Made by a program: the position numbers and the translations under genes. Below are positions 11,501 to 24,049 of a stretch of DNA of 64,000 nucleotides, piece after piece. Under the pieces are notes generated by a model. That model made no database searches. It saw only the letters and a program-made list of their open reading frames with translations, and was not told where the DNA came from. Source of the DNA: Serpula lacrymans var. lacrymans S7.9 (Eukaryota > Basidiomycota > Agaricomycetes > Boletales > Serpulaceae). Location: positions 2,414,912 through 2,478,911 of the forward strand of contig NW_006763297.1 of assembly GCF_000218685.1 (NCBI RefSeq). Direction: 5' to 3'. Every line of letters starts with the position of its first letter. The stretch's first letter is position 1.

Positions 11501-14500
11501 TTACATTTGAAGACGTTGAAGGGCAAGATCCAGCATGGAAAATTCGTTCATTGCACGTCGAGAGTTGTCTACCAGCGATAAGATGTAAGCAATGCGACTG
11601 GAAGAGATGAGGGCAGGGATTGCCTACCGTGCTTTGCGAAGGCTACGATAGCCTTAGCCGATGCTAGTTGCACATCACAGTCACTATCACCGAGCAAGTA
11701 TCTCAGATACTCAAGAAAGTGAGATTCCAGCATCTTGCTTCGGAGTTTTTCTGTCGAACGCATCAGGGGTCCTCTCAGGGGTACCGAGACTATTAAACCA
11801 TGCTCACCGTGATGTGCACATTCAGCGACAGCATTGAGAGATATTTGTCTCGATTTCCAATTGGAACCATTGAACATCTGGTAAAGATAATCCACAAAGC
11901 CAAAGGTAATCACATCGCATTGGTCGTCTGGAAAATTGTTAGTAGAAGAAGCGATAAAAACAAAGATAGCGATGGCCTACCATGGCTCGCGAAGATTGCG
12001 ATTGCATTCACAGATGCTAGTCGTACAGGTAAGGACTCATCATGGATCATGTTTTTTAAATCCTCGAGAAAGTGAGATTCCAGCATCTTACGGCGGAGTA
12101 TCTCTGTCGGACTGTCAGACGTGCTTAGATATGCGAGCTCGAGTAAACACACCATATTTTGCAAATTCTCCAACAGCTTCAACGGCCGATTCTCTACAAG
12201 TCCACTCGGCATGGCCAAATGTCTTTTGGAGACAACTCAGGAAGTCAATCCGAATAATCTCGCCTTGACATTCATCTAACGAATACTTAGTAGAAGAAAG
12301 ACATAATAGAAATGGCGGGCCCACCATATTTTGCAAAGACTGTGATTGCCTTCGTAGACATGACTCGTACATTCGAGTCATTATCTATATCACTTATACT
12401 CGAGTAGCTATCCACTTTTGATTTTCGGAGGGAAAATATATCTTGCAGGTCCTTTAGAAAATTAGATTCTAGCATCTTCTTTCGAAGGATCGCTGCTGAA
12501 TCGTCAGCCATGCTTAAACAGGCCTGCTAGAAATTGCCCACCATGCTTTGCAAATTCAGTCACTATTTCAAGAGATGTTACTCTTGACTCGGTGCTATGG
12601 AGCATACTTTGAAGAAGTTTCATTAAGTCAATTTCAATCATCTTGCTTTGGCAATTATCTGACATGTCGTTAATGGCAATAATAAAACACACGAGGGCTA
12701 TGATGGCTCACCATATTCCGCAAAAATTTTGAATCCCTTCGCAGAAACTAGTCGTGCATTCGAGTCATAAGTACCGACTCGGAGCATATCCTTCAGCTTG
12801 TCGAGGAGGTGAGATTCCTTCAGCTTTTCAGAGGAATGAGATTCCAGCATCATGTTCCGAATCTCCTCTGAGAACTCGTTAGTTGCACTTGAGCATGCTA
12901 GTATAAATATGCCTACCATATTTTACCAGCTCTGCAACAATGTCGAAAAATGTTTCATCTGGCACAGATTTGATATCGCACAACATTCTTCGGAGACTAT
13001 CCGCACATCCAAATTCAATCATCTTGCTTCGACATTCGTCTGACAAATCATCCGTGAAAAGACTGCAAGGAGCAAGGACAGCGACTCTGAGGGCTCACCA
13101 TGCTTCGCCAAGGCCACGAAACCCTTCGCAGCTGCTACTCGTACATCCGAGGCTGTATCGTTGAGCATAGTGTTCAGATCTTGAAGGAAGTGAGATCCCA
13201 ATATCTTGGTTCGAAGTTCATCTGACGACTCCGAATCGTCAGCTGCGCCTTCACAGACAATATCAGGGATGCCCACCGTATTTTACCATTCCTTCAACAA
13301 CATAAATGGTTGCTTTTTTTAATCCTCGTTCGGTTGCGACGGTGATTTTTTTGAGGGAATCAAGACAGTGATCTTCAATCATCTTACGTCGGCAATCCTC
13401 TAAAAAGCGTTGGTTAAAGGGGTGCAAGACATCAGGACAACGATGGCCTACCATGCGATGCAAAAACTGCGAGTGCTCTTGCAGAAGCTAGTTGCACATC
13501 CCAATCTTTATTACGGAGCATATTTGCCAAACATTTCAGAAAATTGGACTCCAACATCTTAGTTCGGAGTTGGTCTGTCAACCGTCAATGATTACGACGA
13601 TGTCCAATATGAGTTTGGAGTTACCCACCATATTTTGCACACTCTGCAACAGCATCAACGGATGATTTTCTTAACTTCTTACTTTTGAACATCTTTTGGA
13701 GTAAATCTATGAAGCCAACTGCTATCATTTCTTGTCGGCAGTCCTCTGATAATATTCAGTGAAAGAGATGGAAGATCCCAAAATGGTAACGGCGTACCAT
13801 GCATTGCAAAGGCTGTGATTGCCCTTACAGACGACAGTTGTACTTGCAAGTCATCATTACCCAACATATCTGTCAGCTCCTTAAGAAAGTGGGTTTTCAG
13901 CACTTTGCTTCGAAATATTCCTGATAAATCGTCAGCTATGGCGCACACATGTGCTCATGGGTGCTTACCACAGTTTGCAAAGTCTGTAACGATATCAACA
14001 GCTTCTGTAATTGACCTATTCTCGGCTTTGCTGTACATTTTTCGAAGAGAGTTAAGAAAGCTGATTCTAACCATCTCCTGGTGGCAATCCGCTGATAATA
14101 GTCAGTGTATTGACGAATATCATGACAGTGATAATTTACCATAGTCTGCAAAAACTGCGAATGCCTTTGCAGACGCTAGTCGTGTGTCCCAGTCATTGTC
14201 TTCAAGCATAACGTCTCTTAGATCCTCTAGAAAGCCCAAATCTAGCATCTTGCCTCGAAGCTCATCTGTCGGACTGTCAACTATGCTCGAAAGCGCGAGC
14301 TCGAGAACCTACCATATTTTACTAGCTCTATCGCGACAGCAACAAATGGTGATCTGGAGCACCTTTTGGAAGGAGGGAACTCTCGGAGAGATTCCAGGAA
14401 GTGATCAAGGATCATTACCTTTCGGCATTCCTCTGCGCAATTCTATCAATAACATCCAATAAGGGTAGCAGATGGGTTTCATACTATGTTGAACATAGGC

Positions 14501-17463
14501 TATGACTATATCAACGATCTTCGCCTGGCCGTCCCAAATCCCCTGCTTGAGAGGGTCTAGAAACTCAAGTCCTAGCAGCTGTGTTCGACAGTCGTCTGCT
14601 GAAATATCAGACCGGCGCACTGGAGGAAGTAGGAGAATTGCGACGAACCATACAACATTAATCGCGGCAATATCGCAAGTACAGCCATGCGGATCTCTCG
14701 ATCGGAACGCTGTAGATGCGAGGACAGCGCATCTAATATGGCACCCTTGATTTTAGAGCGTAAAATATCTGCGTGGTCATCAATTACAGCACTTCTCAAG
14801 GACACAGATATAATACCATCTTTGGCCAAAGCTGGTATGGCGGCAATCATTGCGATGCTTAGACCTTTGTGTTCTCCCCCAGGGTTCTCAGGATCAAGCA
14901 TTTTGATGAGACATTCGCACCAGTCGGGAATAAGCGGTTGTAGTTTATCAGATACTAAGGTTCATCAGAACACAGATAATCTATACAAAATGGTGACTCA
15001 CAATAGTCGGCCAGCGTCACCACAAAGCTGCAAACATGATCCTTCTTTCCGTCAGAAAGTAGGGTTTTCAAAGCATCATGTGTTTCACGTGATTGAACAC
15101 TGATATTGATGTCAATATTATCAAGAAATAAAGAGGAATGAGCTGGTACATACCTCGGCTTCCACGATGGAGTTTCATGTAATTGTGCCAAGAGGTTCAA
15201 CAAAGTCACGTTGAATTCTGAACTTGCTTCCCGAGACTTCAGAATATTTAATAAGCAGCAAGGCAACTTCTCTATTCTACCAAGCTCGCGACGTCCAACA
15301 TCTGTACAACAAATCAGCTTCTGAGCACCGCCGCCGCCGTCTTCGAAAAATTGCACGTACCGGATGATACTATCATCTTCAGACGGTAGAGCCACATATT
15401 TTGATCTCCATCACATAGTTGCTCTAGTTTTGAGATCACATGGCGGGCTTTGGAATAATCATAGATGTCCCACTCCAGCATATCATTCCACCCGCCCACT
15501 AAGTCAGAGATATTTTCCGCATAACGCCCTGCTACGCCGACAAGTGCATTTAGATCTCGTGTTTCACCAGGGCTCAAATGAGCCCTCACACGATACTTTT
15601 TGCAATGTGCGATTGACACATGTATTTTCTGGCCAGGCTGAATTTGACGGCCATCCCCTCGATGGAACCTTTCCGTTACAAACGTCAAACAAGCCCAATA
15701 TATAAGAAGATGGAGTTGCGTACCCCCATATATGGCGACGATCATCCTCGTAAGAAAGTCTCTTGATTGGGATCCACTCTAGGATCTTCCACGCTCCCTT
15801 CAACGACTCGTGTACTTTACCGAGCTTTCCCCAGTCCCATTCCACTTGCGAAGCACCCAGATTTAATTTGAGCCCAGCTGAAAGTGCTTCATAGGACATC
15901 CATAACGATGACGGAGTACGACTGTTCATGTCAGTGTTCTCAGCGAATCCTCCGCCACTGAACAAATCAATATTGGTACAATTACTGGCACTTAATATTA
16001 ACTCACATGTCAGAGTGAGTGCCCGGGAACCAAACTTCCTTGATGTTTGGGTGTTGCGCTTACATAGGATAAGTGGTGGTGGTCAGATCTCTAGCACGGA
16101 GTATGGCTTACTGTCTTTATGGAACCTCTTCTCGCTAGCACCATCGGGACGCTGTAATGACCATCAATCAGCATGAAGGCATGATATATAAACATCCTAC
16201 TCACATCGGTTGATTCCATGACACCCCCTCGTGCATATTCTGGTAGGAATTTCACGCGGCGCTCATCCAGCGCGAGAGCGTGGCGGAAGTAACAGACGTG
16301 TTCTGGATCCACTGTACGAGGCATGTCGCTCCCTCTGCCCATACCGATGGATGATACACTATCCCTATTAAACACAGTCAAAACAGAGTCGAGGCACATA
16401 GATAAAATTTAATTTCGTACCAAACGCCAACAAAATGGACTTTGACATCTCTCGCGAATGCGTTCTTGAAGTGATCTGCCAACTTTGATTGTTTTTGTGA
16501 TGCACCACTATTTTCTTCTGTGTTAATCGGCTTCTCTTCATATCCAGAACGTTTCTCCTTAGCTGATAGAAAGAAATTCCGAAGAGTTGCGTAGATTCCT
16601 TTCTCCTTAAGATTACCGCTTTGAAGTTTTACATATACTTCATAAGCACTAAAACAAGCGGTTAATGTCAAGGCCCAACATAAATATATTTTGCCACATG
16701 CAATGGAATTTGCCCCTCGTTTCCCTTGTAAATAAGGCCAACCTGTTAGACACATGCCATGACGCTCAGTTCTCTCGTATCATCGAGTAGACATGAAAAA
16801 GAGAACCTTATGAATCATGCCTGCCAGTACACGAACTTGATATGCTCCCCGAGAAAAACCTGCTTGAAAGTCAGATGGTGACATATCTGATAAATTGAAT
16901 AGATCACACCAAATAGATAGATTTTATCTCCCTTTTGGTAATTGTCTGCAAGCCAACGGTATGCATCAAAAATGATATCCTCAAAATTCCTAGGGCAAGA
17001 CGGATAAGGCTGAATCAAACGATAGATACGGGATACAAATACCATGCGATTGCAAGATCAATCTTATGCATGATCACGCGAGCCCAATATGTGGGTGATC
17101 TCCACGGAGGTTGTGCATATGTTCCGATCCCGCTGTTGTAGTATGTAAGCTGTTCACAATCCGGGTCTTTGAGCACCTGGCTATATAGCTCTATAACATT
17201 TGTGTTCTAATGGCAAAATATGAGAGGGCGTAAATTTCGACAAGCATAATGGTTACCCGTTCCCCAAATTGGTTAGATGTACCGTCAACACACACCACTA
17301 GGTTTCTCCCCTTTCTCCCAGTGTTGGGGTGCTCAGCGCAACAGGAGTCATCTTTATTGATATCTGTAGTGTTCATGCTAAGCAGGATACACATAAGCAT
17401 CACAAACATGAGACACGATGCGCGACGCGGGATCACGTACTTCATGTTTTTCGATTGAGACAT
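11501..17463 (-). CDS. DUF2235 alpha/beta hydrolase fused to a long armadillo-like repeat solenoid
   Basis: Thirty-three exons and about 1,445 residues. Exons 1-11 (17463 down to 15361) encode a DUF2235 domain, the fold shared with Tle1-type phospholipase effectors. Landmarks are RNLVVCVDGTSNQFG, TYYNSGIGTY, the nucleophile in GFSRGAYQVRVLAGM, QIPFAYEVY, VGVWDSVSSIG, ALALDERR and EVWFPGTHSDIGGG. A short hydrophobic stretch (CLMFVMLMCILLS) near the start may be a signal or anchor. From about 15300 to 11568 the chain is helical ARM/HEAT-like repeats, nearly one repeat per exon, with phase 1 introns throughout. Exon 5 ends at a GC donor. The start may instead be at 17598. Catalytic Ser and Asp/His motifs look intact. 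Substrate is unknown; hydrolase plus solenoid suggests a regulated or recognition-coupled enzyme (inference). Confidence 0.85.
11628..14768 (-). repeat. Tandem array of 18 repeat exons of two alternating types (A and B)
   Basis: Each exon encodes one ARM-like repeat of 38-57 residues (most often 41) and is bounded by phase 1 introns that split the final Gly codon. A-type repeats read LRxKMLESxFLxxL...DVxLASAKAxxxFAKHG: exons 11628..11750, 11981..12103, 12325..12495, 12712..12867, 13099..13242, 13452..13574, 13798..13935 and 14140..14280. B-type repeats read DxCRxKMIxxxFLxxLxKM...AVxxVAEFAKYG: exons 11808..11927, 12153..12275, 12542..12658, 12917..13039, 13277..13399, 13629..13745, 13969..14091 and 14313..14432. 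They alternate strictly for eight B-A pairs. Exons 14485..14598 (B-like) and 14649..14768 (A-like) precede them and are more diverged. Confidence 0.88.
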
Positions 17464-19348
17464 ACCAAGAGCAAATATGATGGGAATGCGTGTACAATTG
17501 AAATGGAAGACAGTGGAGTCAAAGTGTAGGGTTGGGACGACCAGCCATATATACGCCCATACCTCGTGGACACGCACATGCACCGATTGAAATATCATCC
17601 TTAAAGAGAGAACTGAAAAAAAAACTTACTTAGAAACGTGGATTTCATACAAGTCATACCAGAGCTATGTTATAGCGGTCGAATTTGATAGTGAAAGTGA
17701 TCTAGCCAGCAGTCCTCGGGATGTTGACTCCAGGAACTTTTGCATATTGTATTGGAAAAGCGTGATTGGAAACTTTCAGCGTTCGATGCGAAGATTGAAT
17801 TAACACAGGCTCCGAGTGGGCGACTGCCACCAACGCTGCCAGCGGAATGTACACAGCTCAATTGCAGACCGACGGCTAGGCTGCCATCTAACAGGGCCAT
17901 ATTTTAGTCCCAAACATATGGCATGATGTCCCGATTGGTATGTTCACACCCCTTTTGACGCACGATCTATCCAACGAGGTCAGCATGAAGGAGAGAGCGA
18001 CATGTATTCGGAGCAGGTCTCGATCCTTGATCACTGCGCAACCGACATTTATACACGCACGGAATCAAGCGAGGGTATCAACAAAGCACTTTGTTTGGAA
18101 GATAACCATGAAGTCACAAGTCACTTCTAAGCGCTTGGGCTACGGCATATTGGTGTTCGTGTTCCGTGCCCTGTGGAGCATGGTGCGGAAACAACGTTGC
18201 TGTTTGTACGAGATTGGATGGGGACTTGCTCTTCCATCAAGACGATAATGCGTAACTTGGAAGGATAAGATGTATGGGTTAGGGACTGCTTGGATAGGGA
18301 CAGACCATCCTTCCTTCAGTCACGTATTTTCGTCCCTTGAAAAAATCAGCAAGCGAAGCGCCTTGGGCATGATGCATGATGAGTCATAACCCTGTGCTCT
18401 TTGGTTTCTGACGGCTTGTTCTCGCGGTGTGGAACTGGGATGTGTGACTCATAATTCTGGTAGTTGGCCTGGGTGATGTTATCGTGACTCGTGACAAAAA
18501 GAGCGATAGAATTGCTATTGAGAAGGGCACGCATTTAACTGCTGCTGCCTGAACTCGGAGCTGAATCAAATCAATCGTGGTGCAGAAGCCGTTCGATGAT
18601 TGGATAGCGTCTAAATCATGTCCGTATCACGGTGGCCGCGAGTCATGGTGAGAGTCTGGTCATCCAAGGAACCTACAACAGTGCACTGATAAAACATAGT
18701 ACACCAATGAGGCGGACAATACCGCTCGCGGGATATACCGCATGGGCGCTCTCCCTGGAACTGAAAGCAAGTTACTCACTAGGGAAATGGTGCATGATGT
18801 ACGCCCGCTGTCTACGATCAGATGGAAGAGAAGATTCAGGTTGTCGCTGGACATGTCTCAGTGCAATTCATTTGACCAACCTCCATGATAGCGGGCATTT
18901 CAAATGCGTCTTCTGCGAGGTGGGATGAAAACTGCATTCGCTACAGAGCCGCTGGAACATGAATGGTGTTGCTGTCTACTAGCGCTTATTCCAAGTTCCA
19001 AGTTCGTTGTACCGTACCATGACCTCGCAAATGAATTATTAGGCGCAATACTCCGAGTCTCGGATCGTCCGGTTCATTTCTGCAACGATAGATTACTCAT
19101 TCCGCTCCGAAATCCAGCGCCTTCATTCTTGAATGTATTACAGGCTGTAATATTTATGTGAACATTTAAGCAATACTTTCAATGCATGATATTACCTGGC
19201 GCGATGGATTCGTAGAGAAAACCACTGAAACGCTGTGACAATTGGAACTCTGAAGAAATGTCACGCAGTATTCAGAGTCCCCCTTTTGCCGTGACCGGCA
19301 TCGAACTTGGTTACAACTCAAAAGTACACAACAAAGCCACATCTTAGC
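17464..19348. other. Long intergenic region, no gene seen
   Basis: About 1.9 kb upstream of the DUF2235-repeat gene and upstream of the MYND gene, so it holds two divergent promoters. Both strands were read for domain motifs, splice-joined frames and tRNA B-boxes and none was found. Open frames at 17670-17900 and 17940-18248 look random. Confidence 0.45.
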
Positions 19349-20752
19349 ATGAGCCTAACTGGTAACCTCAGGAGCGTTCATTTACCTCTAAAGGACCTCG
19401 TCAAATGTGCAGTTTGTAGCAAAAAAAAGGACCTGAGGCTATGTTCATCTTGCGGAGAGGTAAGTTGAATATTCCTCTGGTTTGATTGCGGAGCATTAAT
19501 CACGTATATAGCAAACATACTGCTCCGCCGAATGTCAAAAGAATGACTGGCCCACCCACAAGACCAGTTGTGGTACGGTATTTCCCCCTTCCTGCATCTT
19601 GATCTAGCAAACCCTAAGAGCTTAGGTAAAACCGATAGAATCAATCTCGAGTCGTTCTATCCATTCATTGCCATCATCGTTGACCAGTGTCACATGCACA
19701 AAGACAAGCCAATGCACCCTGCAACGCTTCACAAAATCGTCAACACTCCAAACCCAAATGTACATCCGACGCAGCTACCAGATGGTTCAGTCGCTAAAGC
19801 GGTTATACTGGGTGATCCCCAGCCCCTAACTCAGATCGGCGCACCTAGCTGGTGGCCTTCTGCACTCTCAGACAATGTTCGAGGCAAGATGATGCGCAGG
19901 TTCCTGCGTGAGGGCTATCTTCCACACATACTCATAGCTGTCTGTCTTGGGCTACTCGCAGAAGTATACACGACGACATCAGGTTTGAGATATGGGAAAC
20001 AACGTCGTGTGCGCCTCCGTCAACACACCTCGCCTATTTCAGATTTTGGTATTGCTTATGGCTCTGCACGGGTTACAGCCCAAGATAAACTTGCTTATCT
20101 TTATCTTTCGGATGGCTCTATGGTCAAGGGTCAGGATCCTGACAATCACTACTGGTTGTACTTCACTACAGTTCGAGGGCAGGAATTTATACTTGAATGC
20201 GGGATGTTCACATTCAATATGTCCCAGATTATCGCCAGCCAGCCATATCTTTCCGCCAACGATCCCTCTATGCCCTTCGTACCTGCATTTTTCCGGGATA
20301 GGATGATACAAAAGAATACTCCTGAGCTGCATCGTGAGCGGAAGCGTTTCTCTGTTTTGCGAAACCCTGCTCTGCAGCGAGCTGTCGCAAACAGTGAAAC
20401 AGGGTTTACTGCGCAAGATCTGCAGGCCATCACAAGCTTCTTTCAGACCGTGTCCGGCAAGATCCCTTCCGAAAGCGATAAAGATGTTCTCCAGGCCTTC
20501 ATGTTGCACAGCTGTCGTGCTTTTGCAGACGTTATAGAAAGTGGTAGATGGAAGGGCTTCCCTGTTGAGCCTGTGTTGGCTATCGAAGCGGATCCTGGAG
20601 AACTAGACGACATAGACGACAGCAGCGAGGAGTGGTGGCAATACCTGCAAAATTGGAAGAAAATGAAGAAATCGGGGAAAGTTGGCGAGGAGACGATGAG
20701 GCAAGCATTTCTCGATTGGGAACGAAAGAATGGCAGAAAAAAACGAAGCTAA
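19349..20752 (+). CDS. MYND-type zinc finger protein
   Basis: Three exons: 19349..19459, 19512..19572 and 19626..20752, giving 432 residues. The N-terminal MYND finger is split over exons 1 and 2. It has CAVCSKKKDLRLCSSCGE, then YCSAECQKNDWPTHKTSC, i.e. the usual C-x2-C...C-x2-C...C-x3-C...H-x3-C order. The rest is a roughly 370-residue region without a domain I recognise, with a strongly charged C-terminus (KKMKKSGK, RKNGRKKRS) that could be a nuclear signal. MYND fingers bind proline-rich partner peptides. Proteins of this layout are numerous in Agaricomycetes and mostly uncharacterised. Start chosen because it directly precedes the finger and keeps all three exons in frame. Confidence 0.82.
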
Positions 20753-21411
20753 TGGATGAGTAGCGAAAATCCATTGACCCCGCTTCTTGTCAGTTATATA
20801 TTTTTTGATTCTGTATCCCTCTAAAAATGTAAGTTGAGTGTAGCATAGGTGTGTCATGTTTTGGTTGTATACTATAAAGTGACTAGTATAATAAAATATG
20901 AAGCTTTTCGCTATTCTAACCTGCCAGGTGAAAAACCAAATGACCTTCTGTGCCTTCACCCATAATCCTTTGGTTGTGCAGTAGTTACGCCTATATATAT
21001 CTTCTGTAACCTCACTTCAGTAGAGTTAATGTTCTGGCCAGTGGTAGAAGGAAGGGATTTCATGCTAAGCCCCTTCTGATTCGGAGAACAGTCTGTCAGG
21101 GGCTGATGTCAGGAATGATCGGATTGTCTACAAAAATACAAGTGAAGCAGTCAGAGAAAGTGGGAAAGCAGATAACATAGCATTTCTTGGTATGGTTCTA
21201 ATGAAGCTCAACTCTCAACTCTCAACTCTCAACTGCTGTTGAAACCTAGAAAAACAGGGACTTTCTTGTCACCGGCGACACCCAATGACATAACTCCGAA
21301 TAACACTGAAGTATGGTTCCTTGCATTTACTTTCTAGTGGTACAAACTGATATGATGATGCTCAGTCACCGTCCATTTACGCGAATACAACACTGAACCT
21401 TCCTGTTTATC
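20753..21411. other. Intergenic between convergent genes
   Basis: Both flanking genes end here, so this holds two 3' ends. Apart from a small 7-bp tandem repeat (listed separately) nothing is seen. Confidence 0.5.
21207..21234. repeat. Microsatellite, four copies of a 7-bp unit (CTCAACT)
   Basis: Four perfect consecutive copies, immediately followed by a partial fifth. Lies in an intergenic region and is probably neutral. Confidence 0.85.
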
Positions 21412-22496
21412 TTACAATTTCTGAGAGTCTGCCCTGGGCAACTCGACAATTTGATCGAACCCAGGATAGTTGGGCAAATTGAGTTCAAACTTTTCCGCCA
21501 TTGATCTGTTGAACAGACATCAGGGGTCCATTACCTCTGAATGACTATGAGAACGACTTACATTGGCACGAATCTCCCACCAAGGAAGTGTCTTCCCCCA
21601 AACGACCTGACGCCCTCCTTAGGGGCTGTCAGACTGATCAAGACATCTGGGTTTAAACCCACGCCCTCTGCATTTCCTTTCTCGACGTCCCATCCACTTG
21701 GAATATCGACGGAGACAATCGGAACTCGTGAGGAAGAGATTAACTGGAGGGCAGAGTCGAAGGGTGCGCGGACAGGTCCTTTGAAAGAGAAACCGAAAAT
21801 GGCGTCCAACACGACATCAGAAGATGATAGAGCATCTCGCAAAGAGTCAGGGGAGACTTCAGGAGGCAGCGTAGAAATCTTCATGTTAGAGCATTGCTTG
21901 TGTAGACGCTATAACGGTAGATATATGAGAGACTGAAGGAACGACAGGGAATATCATAGATATACCTTATATATGTCTTTCGATCCCGGCTTGGAATATC
22001 ACGTATGTAATCAAAGGCAACATGTAAAAACATGCAGGATGAACTCACCTTGGGCATGTAAATGGTAGGCTGATACCCAAACATACCTATATACAGGTCA
22101 TGCTCTCGACAAAATATACCCCAAAGTAAACCTTAACAGACGAACCAAGATGCCTTGCAGCGACCAATCCATCCCCACCCTGATTACCAGGACCGCAGCA
22201 GACGAGGACACGAGGGTATTTCTCCTTATTGTAGGCCTTGGCCAGAGTCTGAGCGCATGCTAAGCCAGCCAGCTCCATGAGCTAGGTTTCCGAGTCGAAG
22301 GATATTCGTCATCAGGAGCTATCTTTCAGAAAGGAGGTATCGATACTCACCTGGTCGAGACTGAAGGCCCCAGCAGAGTTCATGAGCTCTTCGTCGATCT
22401 ATTAACATTAATATGCTTTCAATCACTTATTTTGAAAAGATGGAATAAATTGATTACTTGCTGTGCAACCTTGGCGGTGAGATAACGGAGCGCCAT
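21412..22496 (-). CDS. NAD(P)H-hydrate epimerase (YjeF N-terminal domain)
   Basis: Seven exons: 22458..22496, 22351..22398, 22146..22281, 22049..22086, 21966..21989 (24 nt), 21562..21896 and 21412..21505, giving 237 residues. It repairs hydrated NADH/NADPH by interconverting the R and S epimers so that the partner dehydratase can restore the cofactor. Visible landmarks are [41 protein letters not shown] (the Rossmann-like phosphate loop), [27 protein letters not shown] with the catalytic Asp region, [24 protein letters not shown] and [18 protein letters not shown]. Length matches the single-domain eukaryotic enzyme (human NAXE type). No mitochondrial presequence is obvious. Every junction keeps frame with canonical sites. 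Confidence 0.93.
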
Positions 22497-22835
22497 GGTC
22501 AGGACCGCGAGAGTAAGATGTTACAAGGGTGATAGTCGTATGGGGATCCGATTCTGTTTTTATACCTGGACTGAAGTGGACTTGTTGACATCATAGTAAG
22601 CTCAAGATAACGTCAAAAAGGAGCCAAAATGTAATACGATCGACCATTATAACTGCAACTTCATGCCGTAAATTTGTCGCGAAAAAACCGCAAAGTGTGT
22701 CCATGTTTCTGACCAACAAAGTGAACATACGTAGAGCACGAAGGATCAGAACAGACTAAAGCCCTGACAATACATATTGCTCGTGAAAGCTATAACTTAG
22801 AGGTAAATGATAAAAAAAAATGGGGCCCCAGTTCT

Positions 22836-24049
22836 TCACTTTCCACCACCACCCCCTGGTTTAGCGCATACCCGTCGATGCTCGTCCCAGTCTTTCTTCT
22901 GATGTTCTGCCGAACAATATTTGACCAACCGGCATTTACTACAAACGAGACCTCCAACGCCAGTGGATGCCTCTCCACTGTCAGCGCTACTCTGCGAACC
23001 TTCGCCATTTTCTGTCGTGTTGGGCGATTCTTCGTTGAAACTGATGTTACAGTCAATCCAATTACACATCTCCTTCGGTTTTATCTTTCTTCCACACCGA
23101 CCACCCCTTTTGATGGAGAGCACTACTGCTCCTTCGATCCCGCGTCTGGGGAATCGGATCATTTCACAATCGTCGTTACAGCAGGGATTAGGGCACCCGC
23201 TAGGGAAGTCGAAGTATATCTCTTCGGACGGAACATATGACGGGTGCGTGAATAGTATTTGCGAATAAGAGGTGGTTTGGTGCGAGAATAGCACAATAAA
23301 TGGTGGTTTCTTCTCGTATAGGATGGCGCGAAAGGCGAGGTCGATTTGTGGGAAACAGGGTGTACGTCGTTGGCGGACGAGTGTGTGGCTCAGACGCATA
23401 TCTAAGCTTGGCTTCATGAGCACGTAGTTGGGTTATAAAGCAATGAAAAGACACGAACGTTCATGTTGGATTTGCCGCTCGATGCTAGGTTTACAAGTGC
23501 GGCGAAAAGCATGCCGACATACAAGCTTAAAATACTCTGTTACATCGTCCATCTCTTGTCGTTTCATGTCTGTTACAATAATGAATATATCGTCGCTTCC
23601 GTGGTCGTGCATCCCTCTCAAAATCATAAGTTCGGGTAACTGATAATTAATATCAGTATCAACCAAAGCATCAGTCGAATGCAAGCACGCACCATTGTAA
23701 AAACTACAGGCATCATCGATAATTTCCTGTCCTGCATGGACCGATGGTGATAAACATGGGTTGTCCATGTTCTATCAAGGGGTATGAGCCGGCCGGTGTC
23801 GACCGTTCTACAAAAGAGGTTTTCTGGAACGAAATCGCCTTTGTTCCAGACCAGAACCTGTTTCCTCAAGGAATTTGCAGCATGCTTCCTCTCTCTCACT
23901 CCGCGAAACCATTCCCAGTACGCGTCGTTGCGGTGCTCGAGCCATTTGTCGATGAGCATATCTGTAGCATCGTGGTCGAGGGTTTTGCAGACGAGCTCGC
24001 TCATCGCCAGTGTTGGTGGTGAAAATATAGAATAATGTTGCTGGACCAT
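22836..24049 (-). CDS. MYND-type zinc finger protein with C-terminal finger
   Basis: Three exons: 23693..24049, 23455..23639 and 22836..23406, giving about 370 residues. The MYND finger sits at the extreme C-terminus: CNWIDC, then VCSKCRLVKYCSAEHQKKDW and EHRRVCAK, ending in a Pro-Gly-Gly-rich tail. Upstream is a cysteine cluster (GCPNPCCNDDCE) that may bind another metal. The N-terminal 250 residues hold no domain I recognise. The arrangement is the reverse of the MYND gene at 19.3 kb, so the two are not a recent duplicate pair. The start may instead be the in-frame Met at 24004. Splice choices are supported by continuous frame across GTGCGT and GTGTCT donors. Confidence 0.75.

Noticed and set aside
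11628..14768. Regular spaced repeats considered as a CRISPR-like array
   Set aside because: The repeating units are diverged coding exons with introns between them, in a eukaryotic gene; not short identical repeats with spacers.
17670..18248. Frames of 76 and 102 codons in the long intergenic region
   Set aside because: Composition looks random, no splice-joined extension, no motif.
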